A stretch of 42,604 nucleotides of DNA. It comes from Lachnospiraceae bacterium. GTDB lineage: Bacteria > Bacillota > Clostridia > Lachnospirales > Lachnospiraceae. The position numbers and the translations under genes were made by a program. Numbering within the stretch: the first letter of the stretch is position 1; each line of letters opens with the position of its first letter. The notes below the pieces were generated by a model. It did not search any database, was not told the DNA's origin, and worked only from the letters and a program-made list of their open reading frames with translations. The stretch is from the NCBI GenBank assembly GCA_017623215.1, contig JAGAPO010000083.1:1-42604 (forward strand). The letters are read 5' to 3'. This document shows, in pieces, positions 36,161 through 42,604 of this stretch.

Positions 36161-37084
36161 ATGGAAAAGGCGTTACCTATTGATAAAAAACGTTATAAAA
36201 AGCCCCTCTGGCAGCGGATATGGGCTGCGAAGGCCAGCTACATAATGATTGGCCCGTTCATGATATTATTCATTCTGTTCTCGGTCATCCCGGTCGGCGC
36301 AGCAATTGTTCTGAGTTTTACCGATTTTAATATGCTGCAGACCCCGAATTTTGTGGGACTGAATAATTATCGGTCCCTGTTCATGAACGATGACGTGTTC
36401 ATGACGGTGGTGAAGAATACACTGGTATTGGCGTTCATTACAGGACCGCTCAGCTATATGCTCTGCTTTGGCTTTGCGTGGCTGATCAATGAGCTGCCGG
36501 GAAAGCTTCGCGCGTTCATGACCATGGTGTTCTATGTGCCTTCCATCTCGGGCGGTCTGATGTTCATCTGGACCTACATCTTCTCAGGGGACCGCTACGG
36601 TGTTCTGAATGGTCTGCTGATGGAGCTTGGAATCCTGGATGAGGCGATCCAGTGGACGACGGATACGGACTATATGTTGATTATCTGTATTATCGTTGAG
36701 ATCTGGGGAAGCTTAGGCACCAGCTTCCTCGCCTTCATGGCGGGCTTTAAGACGGTGGATGAGGACCTTTATGAGGCGGCGGCCATTGATGGGGTCAGGA
36801 ACCGGTTCCAGGAGGTATGGCATGTGACACTGCCGCAGATGAAGCCGCAGCTGATGTTCGGCGCAGTCATGCAGATTGCGACCGCATTCGCGGTAGGAAG
36901 CGTCGAGCAGGCGCTGACCGGTTTCCCCTCCACGGATTACGCGACCCATACGGTTATGCTGCATATCAACGATTACGGCAATATCCGTTACGAGCTTGGG
37001 TACGCGTGTGCGATATCCACTGTGCTGTTGGTATTCATGCAGATTACGAACAAAGTGATTACCAGGGTATTAAAGGAAGATTAG
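36161..37084 (+). CDS. Sugar ABC transporter permease (MalF/UgpA type)
   Basis: A 307-aa inner-membrane permease with about six membrane segments. It carries the EAA loop EAAAIDGVRNRFQEVWHVTLP (residues about 205-225), where the shared ATPase docks. Family: CUT1 carbohydrate importers. Substrate probably an oligosaccharide, inferred from the neighbouring binding proteins. It is 10 nt ahead of the second permease. There is no ATPase gene in the window, so it is likely to use a general MsmK-type ATPase encoded elsewhere. Confidence 0.93.
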   Translation: MEKALPIDKKRYKKPLWQRIWAAKASYIMIGPFMILFILFSVIPVGAAIVLSFTDFNMLQTPNFVGLNNYRSLFMNDDVFMTVVKNTLVLAFITGPLSYMLCFGFAWLINELPGKLRAFMTMVFYVPSISGGLMFIWTYIFSGDRYGVLNGLLMELGILDEAIQWTTDTDYMLIICIIVEIWGSLGTSFLAFMAGFKTVDEDLYEAAAIDGVRNRFQEVWHVTLPQMKPQLMFGAVMQIATAFAVGSVEQALTGFPSTDYATHTVMLHINDYGNIRYELGYACAISTVLLVFMQITNKVITRVLKED

Positions 37085-37094
37085 GAGGATTTTT

Positions 37095-37955
37095 ATGGCA
37101 CATCATGTACGAATCGGAGGCAAACTGAATCGTTCCCATGGCGGCAATGCGGTCATCTTTATCCTGCTGATCGTCGTTGGGATATTCATGGCGCTTCCCA
37201 TGTATTATAATATCATTACATCATTTAAGCCGGCATCCGAGATGTTTATCTTCCCGCCGAGATTCTATGTGACAGAACCGACGATACGCAATTACCGGAT
37301 GATGATGCAGCTGATGATGAATCTGGAGGTTCCGTTCACAAGGTATCTGTTCAACAGCCTGTTTGTTGCGCTCCTGTCCACGTTCCTCGGCTCCCTGATT
37401 GGAGCAGTGGCGGCGTATCCGTTTGCGAAGAAGGAATTTCCGGGCAAAAAGTTTTTCTGGCAGCTGATTATGATTACGCTTCTGTTCACGGGCGGTGTTA
37501 CCTCGCTTCCGACCTATATCGTAAAGGCGAAGCTTGGGCTGATTAACTCCTACGCGTCGATGATCGTACCGAGCCTTGCGACAACGCTGCATCTGTTCCT
37601 GATGAGACAGTTCATGCTGCAGATTCCGGATTCTCTTTTAGAGGCGGCAAGAATCGACGGAGCGAGTGAATTCAGAACCTTTATGACGGTCGTGCTGCCG
37701 AATATTAAGCCGGCGTGGACGACGGTGCTGGTACTTAAGTTCATCAGTCTTTGGAATACCGGTTCTGTGGACATCTATGACGAGCAGCTGAAGCTGCTGC
37801 CGACCGCGTTAAGCCAGATGGCGACGGGAACGATATCCCGTCAGGGAGCGACCGCGGCCGCGACAGTGGTGATGATGCTGCCGCCGATTGTCAGCTTCTT
37901 TGTAACACAGAGTAAGATGCTCCAGACAATGGCGCATTCTGGGATCAAGGGATAA
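37095..37955 (+). CDS. Carbohydrate ABC transporter permease (MalG/LplC type)
   Basis: A 286-aa second permease with six predicted membrane segments and the EAA loop EAARIDGASEFRTFMTVVLP (about 178-197). The N-terminus has a short basic cytoplasmic stretch before the first helix. The ATG at 37095 follows AGGAGG. Together with the upstream permease it makes the heterodimeric CUT1 channel. The C-terminus (AHSGIKG) is typical of the LplC-like group often used for complex plant or host glycans. Confidence 0.93.
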   Translation: MAHHVRIGGKLNRSHGGNAVIFILLIVVGIFMALPMYYNIITSFKPASEMFIFPPRFYVTEPTIRNYRMMMQLMMNLEVPFTRYLFNSLFVALLSTFLGSLIGAVAAYPFAKKEFPGKKFFWQLIMITLLFTGGVTSLPTYIVKAKLGLINSYASMIVPSLATTLHLFLMRQFMLQIPDSLLEAARIDGASEFRTFMTVVLPNIKPAWTTVLVLKFISLWNTGSVDIYDEQLKLLPTALSQMATGTISRQGATAAATVVMMLPPIVSFFVTQSKMLQTMAHSGIKG

Positions 37956-37957
37956 GA

Positions 37958-39460
37958 GTGAAAAGAATGGAGAGAATTATGAGACGATTGTTTGCATTAC
38001 TGCTCGGGATAAGTCTCCTGGCAGGACTGGGGCAGCCGGCGAATGCACAGGCTGCGCAGATCGACAAAGCATACACGTATAATGAAGACGACAAGGCGGT
38101 TCCTTCTCCGAATTCCTATCAGTTCAAGACGATTATCAACGCGCAGTCCCTGGGAATTGACAGCTTTTCAAGCGCCCAGGATCTGTTCGTGGATTCGCAG
38201 GATCAGATCTATCTTCTGGATTCCGGTAAGAAACGAGTCATCTGGATTGATGAGAATTATGAGCTGGTACATATCATTGACTCCTTTACCTGGAAGGATG
38301 AGCCACTGACACTGGCGGACGGCGCACAGGGAATTTTTTATCGGGAGGCAACACAAAGCCTTTATATCGCGGATACGAACAACAATAGAATTATCGTCTG
38401 TGACCGGACGGGAGCGGTATCCCAGGTCTATACCAAGCCGGAAACCGCCCTGTTGGACAATGGACTGCCTTACGCTCCGACCAAACTGGTTGTGGATGAG
38501 CTGGGGCTGATGTACGTACTGACGCTGAATGTGAACACGGGCGCGCTGATGATTGACAGCGAGAATCAATTCTTAGGCTTCTATGGTGTGAATGCCATTA
38601 AGGAAACCCTGGAGCTTAAGATAGAACATATGTGGAGAAGCATTATGAATACCACGCAGAATAGTCAGTCCGAGGTAAGCTTTCAGCCGACGGAGCTTGC
38701 GAATCTGTACTGGTCCGATGATTTCTTCATCTACGCGGTATCGCCAGTGACGGATACGGTCGAGTCGCCGGTTGTCAAGCTGAATCCGGTCGGCGAAAAT
38801 GTTCTGGATGGCACCGAGTTCGGCGACAGTCCGGACGAAGAATATGAGGATGTTCCTATCTTTACGGATATTACGGCGGATGCAGGCGGCGTCTTCACAG
38901 TACTGGATCTGACAAGCGGAAAGATCTATCAGTATGATGAGGAATGTACGCTGATGACGGTATTCGGCGGGCTTGGTTATCAAAAGGGACTGTATCAGCT
39001 CCCGGTTGCCATCGAAAGCAACAGCGGAGGGGACATCCTGGTGCTGGATGCCAAAAAGAACACGATTACGGTAATGGAGCAGACGTATTATGGGGAGAAG
39101 ATTCGCGAGGCGCTGTTTTTGTATAACGACGGCTTATATGAGGAGGCGCTGGAGTGCTGGTTTGAGATTCTGCGAATGAACGCGAACTATTCGCTGGCTT
39201 ACGTCGGAATCGCCGAGGCTTATCTGAGCATGGGAGAATACAGGCTTGCGATGGACTATTTCTATCAGGGAGGCGATAAGGATGGTTACTCGGAGGCCAA
39301 GACGGCCATGTGGAGAGAAGTGCTTCGGAATAGCTTTGCGTTCGTCGCGGCTGTTGTCGTTGTGATTATGCTGCTCATCCTTTGCTACGACGGAATTAAA
39401 AAATACAGTAAGCTAACAGTGCAGACACTGAAAAAGAAGCGGAAAGGAGTAGAATCATGA
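37958..39460 (+). CDS. Secreted beta-propeller/TPR protein with C-terminal membrane anchor
   Basis: A 500-aa protein with a signal peptide (about 1-30, cleavage near ANA). An NHL-like beta-propeller spans about 45-370 (repeats of the type QDLFVDSQDQIYLLDSGKKRVIWID and SLYIADTNNNRIIVCD). A TPR-like helical part follows at about 377-447, then one hydrophobic helix (about 457-478) and a short basic cytoplasmic tail. The fold would sit outside the membrane and offer binding surfaces; no catalytic residue is recognised. The start is a GTG at 37958, 2 nt after the permease stop, with AAGGG upstream. ATGs at 37967 and 37979 are alternatives. It overlaps the next gene by 4 nt. Confidence 0.7.
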   Translation: MKRMERIMRRLFALLLGISLLAGLGQPANAQAAQIDKAYTYNEDDKAVPSPNSYQFKTIINAQSLGIDSFSSAQDLFVDSQDQIYLLDSGKKRVIWIDENYELVHIIDSFTWKDEPLTLADGAQGIFYREATQSLYIADTNNNRIIVCDRTGAVSQVYTKPETALLDNGLPYAPTKLVVDELGLMYVLTLNVNTGALMIDSENQFLGFYGVNAIKETLELKIEHMWRSIMNTTQNSQSEVSFQPTELANLYWSDDFFIYAVSPVTDTVESPVVKLNPVGENVLDGTEFGDSPDEEYEDVPIFTDITADAGGVFTVLDLTSGKIYQYDEECTLMTVFGGLGYQKGLYQLPVAIESNSGGDILVLDAKKNTITVMEQTYYGEKIREALFLYNDGLYEEALECWFEILRMNANYSLAYVGIAEAYLSMGEYRLAMDYFYQGGDKDGYSEAKTAMWREVLRNSFAFVAAVVVVIMLLILCYDGIKKYSKLTVQTLKKKRKGVES

Positions 39461-40092
39461 AACGAAGCGGATTCCAGATGATGAGTCCCTATGTGTATCC
39501 ATTTTACATTATGACTCATCCTAAAGATGGTTTTCAGGAAATGAAAATGAATAAAAAGAGTTCCCTTTCTGTTACGATTTTAATCATCTGCGCCTATACG
39601 CTCGTCGATATGCTGTATCGGAAGATGGTGGATTATGACCTTAACATCTATGATGCAAAAGAGGTCAGCGCGGTGCGTGTGATGGTGATTACAGTGGCAA
39701 CCTTCTTTGTGATAACTGCGGCAAACTGGTGCTGGTGCACGTTGCTTGACGGAAAAGGAAAATATCAGGAGATCTTTTACGTTGTGGCCTGCTCGATGCT
39801 TCCGACTCTGATGATGAATGTGATTACCATTGTATTGAGCTACTTTTTTGCGGCAGCGGATCTGATATTTCTTCAGTATCTGGCTATCGTGGCAAAGGCG
39901 TGGACACTGCTGCTGATGGGGGTGGGGCTGGCTGAGATTCACGATTATTCTGCGAAGAAGACCCTGTTTTCGATGTTTTTGACGGTGGTGGGAATCGTGA
40001 TTATCTTATTTTTGGCCATGCTGCTCATGTCCCTGTTCCAGCAGCTGTACCTCTTTGTCGTGACGGTTGTGCTGGAATTAAAATATCTATAG
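39457..40092 (+). CDS. YIP1-type integral membrane protein
   Basis: The 211-aa protein has about five membrane segments after an N-terminal MTHPKDGFQEMKMNKKSS stretch that is characteristic of bacterial YIP1-family proteins found next to sugar ABC genes and DUF5696 genes. Function is unknown, and a role in assembling or gating the neighbouring surface proteins is a guess from context. Start and stop overlap or nearly touch both neighbours (ATGA overlap upstream, 12 nt gap downstream), so it is part of one translation unit. Confidence 0.7.
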   Translation: MKRSGFQMMSPYVYPFYIMTHPKDGFQEMKMNKKSSLSVTILIICAYTLVDMLYRKMVDYDLNIYDAKEVSAVRVMVITVATFFVITAANWCWCTLLDGKGKYQEIFYVVACSMLPTLMMNVITIVLSYFFAAADLIFLQYLAIVAKAWTLLLMGVGLAEIHDYSAKKTLFSMFLTVVGIVIILFLAMLLMSLFQQLYLFVVTVVLELKYL

Positions 40093-40104
40093 GAGGGCGG
40101 GCGG

Positions 40105-42438
40105 ATGAACAGATTAAAAAAGCTGTGGCAGGCATACTACAAGAATAAAAAGAGAATCGGCACCGCTGTCAGCGTCACATTAACCGCTTTGTTCTTCGTT
40201 GGAATTGGATACCTGTGTATCAGCATCTGGCTTTCCGACAGAGCGGATGCGGACAATATAACAGAGCGGATTACCCAGTCGCCGCTTACAGCGGACCGGA
40301 ATCGGGATTACGGAGAGGCCGGGCTTCGGGTGGTGGCAGAGAATGATACGATGCGCCTGTATGCGGATACGACAAACGGAGAGATTGCGTGGGAGAACAA
40401 GCTGACCGGATATACGGTATATTCGAATCCGCAGGACCGGGCGGAGGACACATACGTGATCCAGAAGCCAAGGCTGGAATCGCAGCTGATGATAACCTAT
40501 CTTTCTCTGAAGTTAGAGGATGTCGGAACCGGAGAGTTGGGCAGAGAGACGCTTGAGTTAACTGCCAATAGTGCCCAGGCCTGCGTAAGCCTTGGTGGGC
40601 TGAATTATGAATTGATTGAGAACGGAATTCGATTTGTCTATGAGTTTCCCAACCTGGCGTTCCGGATTCCGGTGCAATATACCCTTAGCGGGAATTATCT
40701 GGCCGTTGAAATTCTGAACAGTGAGATTGAAGAGCTTTGGCCGGATCGCTATCTGCTGCTGGAGGTAGAGCTTCTTCCCTTCTTTGGAGCCGGAGGCATT
40801 GAGGATGAGGGATATGCCTTCGTTCCTGACGGATCGGGAGCCCTGATGTACTACAATAACGGGAAGCAGACTTCTATGCAGTACGCTGAGACCATATACG
40901 GGAGGGATGCCGTTGTCCCGGAAGAAACCGCTCCCTATGCGGTGGAGCAGATTGCCATGCCGGTGTTCGGTTTAAAGACGAATGAAAGCGCATTGTTTGC
41001 AATTATCACATCGGGAGAAGCACTTGGGCAGATTAATGCGGTTCCGTCTAAAAAGATCAGTGGGTATAATCAGGCGTATTCCACGATGAAATATCGGGAT
41101 TCGGATATTACCGGAGGCAGCTACAGCAAGACACTGGATATATATACGGATCCGTTTTCCGAGGAACCCTACCGGATAGAATACTATATGCTGGAAGACG
41201 AAGAGGCAGATTATTCCGGTATGGCGCGTCTGTATCGAAGCTGGCTGATCGAAAATGGCAGACTGAACGATTCGGAGCTCACAAAGGAACCCTATTTCAT
41301 GGTAAATCTGTATGGAGCAATCAGCGTTGAAAAATATGTAATGGGTATTAAGAAGCCGGTGATAACGGCGCTGACCACCTATCAGGATGTGATTGATATT
41401 GTAAAGCAATTGAAGGAGAACGGGATCGATCACATCATGATAAATTACATCGGAGCGATGAAGGGCGGACTTGACACGAAGGTGATGGATTCCTTTCAGG
41501 TTGAGCCGGAGCTCGGAAGTAAGAAAGATTTCGAGCGGATGCTCGAATATCTGGAGCAGGAGCAGGTTGTATTATTTGTGGAAGAAGATCCGATTAACCT
41601 GCATGAGAACGGTAATGGCTATCAGAAGAACAGAGACTCCATCATGACGTTCTGGGAAAAGTACGCATATCAGTATTATTATAGTCTGAATCTTGGAAAA
41701 ATGGATCCTCTTACAAGATGGACCCTGCTTAAGCCCAATCGAGCGGCGGACGCTGCCAACGCCTACTTTGCATCGGCCGGGAAGAACGGACTGACGGGCT
41801 ATTCGGCGGCAGAGCTTGGACAGCTTTTGTATTCCGATTACGACGAGAAGAACCCTGTCTATCGGGAGGAGAGCCTTTCCGTATGGGAGAGCATCCTAAA
41901 ATCCGCGGCGGAGAACTTTGAGTATGTGATGGTGGAGGGAGAGAACGCTTATGTGCTCCCGTATGTGGATGTCGTTCGGGATGTCGCGATTGATTTCAGT
42001 AATTACGATGTGCTGGATGAGAGTGTTCCTTTTTATCAGATGGTCGTAAAGGGAAGTGTGGTAATGGGAGCCTCATCTCTGAATCTCAGCGGAGATTATC
42101 ATTATCGGTTCCTGAAGGCGTTAGAGACCGGGTGCAGCTTAAGCTATACCTGGATTGCCGGTGATGTGACTCAGTTCGTTGACACGGTATATAATGATAT
42201 GATGTCCACGAGCTTTGACTATTGGCTGGAGGTTGCGGCCGGGCAGTACACATCCGCAAAGGAACTGCTGGAACAGACATCGGATAGTGCTATTATGAGC
42301 CACAGAAAGCTTGCAGATAATGTGTTTGAGACGACTTATGAGAACGGAATCAGGGTTTATGTCAATTATTCGGAAGAGGATTACCAGTATGGAGAGCTTC
42401 TGATTCCGGCAAGAGGGTATGCGTCGGAAGGCTTCTGA
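40105..42438 (+). CDS. DUF5696 protein, membrane-anchored, glycoside-hydrolase-like layout
   Basis: A 777-aa protein with a basic N-terminus, one membrane helix (about 18-41) and a large extracellular part. An N-terminal beta-rich domain (about 65-375) carries TTNGEIAWENKLTGYTVYSN. A central alpha/beta region (about 400-680) has DIVKQLKENGIDHIMINYIGAMKGG and VVLFVEEDPINL. A C-terminal beta domain (about 720-777) has TTYENGIRVYVNYS. The order beta sandwich, TIM-barrel-like core and beta domain, and the NG-x-x-VYVNY ending, are seen in GH101/GH129-like and related glycosidases. No catalytic pair is proven. I recall DUF5696 next to sugar ABC genes in Paenibacillus and Lachnospiraceae. The ATG at 40105 has GGAGGGCGGGCGG just upstream. 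Confidence 0.7.
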   Translation: MNRLKKLWQAYYKNKKRIGTAVSVTLTALFFVGIGYLCISIWLSDRADADNITERITQSPLTADRNRDYGEAGLRVVAENDTMRLYADTTNGEIAWENKLTGYTVYSNPQDRAEDTYVIQKPRLESQLMITYLSLKLEDVGTGELGRETLELTANSAQACVSLGGLNYELIENGIRFVYEFPNLAFRIPVQYTLSGNYLAVEILNSEIEELWPDRYLLLEVELLPFFGAGGIEDEGYAFVPDGSGALMYYNNGKQTSMQYAETIYGRDAVVPEETAPYAVEQIAMPVFGLKTNESALFAIITSGEALGQINAVPSKKISGYNQAYSTMKYRDSDITGGSYSKTLDIYTDPFSEEPYRIEYYMLEDEEADYSGMARLYRSWLIENGRLNDSELTKEPYFMVNLYGAISVEKYVMGIKKPVITALTTYQDVIDIVKQLKENGIDHIMINYIGAMKGGLDTKVMDSFQVEPELGSKKDFERMLEYLEQEQVVLFVEEDPINLHENGNGYQKNRDSIMTFWEKYAYQYYYSLNLGKMDPLTRWTLLKPNRAADAANAYFASAGKNGLTGYSAAELGQLLYSDYDEKNPVYREESLSVWESILKSAAENFEYVMVEGENAYVLPYVDVVRDVAIDFSNYDVLDESVPFYQMVVKGSVVMGASSLNLSGDYHYRFLKALETGCSLSYTWIAGDVTQFVDTVYNDMMSTSFDYWLEVAAGQYTSAKELLEQTSDSAIMSHRKLADNVFETTYENGIRVYVNYSEEDYQYGELLIPARGYASEGF

Positions 42439-42459
42439 CGCAGTTCGCCCCGCCGGAGC

Positions 42460-42572
42460 GTCAAGGGTAGTGTAAAGTAGCCTATGAAAAACCGGAGCTG
42501 AAAAAAATGGCTCCACTGGAACCTTGAAAATTGCAGATACGATTATTTTTGGCAGCGTCCGCCACCCTTGAC
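42460..42572. repeat. Inverted repeats at the window end, possible mobile-element edge
   Basis: GTCAAGGGT (42460-42468) and ACCCTTGAC (42564-42572) are perfect 9-bp inverted repeats about 95 bp apart, with a GGAGC/GGCTCC hairpin between them (about 42495-42515). The left end contains TAGTGTAAAGTAG, which is reminiscent of insertion-sequence ends. No transposase is in the window. It could equally be a structured 3' element of the DUF5696 transcript. Confidence 0.35.
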
Positions 42573-42604
42573 AGCACACAAAAGAAATGCTCTGAAGTCG
42601 TTAC

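Overview
The window looks like chromosome of a Clostridia member, most likely a Lachnospiraceae-type gut anaerobe. This rests on the moderate GC content, AGGAGG-type ribosome binding sites, sigma-A-type promoters (most with clear -35/-10 boxes and all with 17-bp spacers), pyruvate phosphate dikinase, alpha2 glycyl-tRNA synthetase, HemZ, and the era-(YqzL-like)-recO order. I cannot name the genus. No tRNA, rRNA, CRISPR array or intact transposase gene is visible.

Bases 1-27262 are mostly conserved housekeeping genes on the + strand. They are a NagZ-like GH3 protein; carA-carB behind a promoter and a likely transcription attenuator; apt, with its own promoter and a terminator; the relA/spoT - metallo-beta-lactamase - hemZ - HD-GYP - DUF402 run; aspS behind a highly structured leader, followed by a DUF1294 gene and an acyltransferase-like gene; a lone cold-shock gene on the - strand; an M16C peptidase with a repeat-decorated promoter, followed by era, a YqzL-like small gene and recO; glyS; and ppdK, ended by a strong terminator. 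Together they cover pyrimidine/arginine precursor synthesis, purine salvage, the stringent response, tetrapyrrole synthesis, aminoacylation, ribosome maturation, recombination repair and PPi-linked glycolysis.

Bases 27368-42438 form an accessory carbohydrate locus and are the most interesting part. Its first gene encodes a 1242-residue protein with two LamG-like domains, Ig-like modules and a pectate-lyase-type right-handed beta-helix, but no visible signal peptide. It is followed by a lipoprotein solute-binding protein, a second solute-binding protein fused behind CBM-like domains, and two sugar ABC permeases with no ATPase gene. Three membrane/surface genes follow, packed almost without gaps: a beta-propeller plus TPR protein with a C-terminal membrane anchor, a YIP1-type membrane protein, and a membrane-anchored DUF5696 protein whose layout resembles a glycoside hydrolase. 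The first gene and the first binding protein share a 23-bp box upstream, which suggests common control.

My reading, which is inference, is a glycan capture and import system. Surface factors (CBM-SBP, propeller, DUF5696) would bind and possibly trim a glycan, the ABC importer would bring it in, and the beta-helix enzyme would process it in the cytosol. The substrate cannot be read from sequence alone. The window ends in a short non-coding stretch with inverted repeats that could be the edge of a mobile element.
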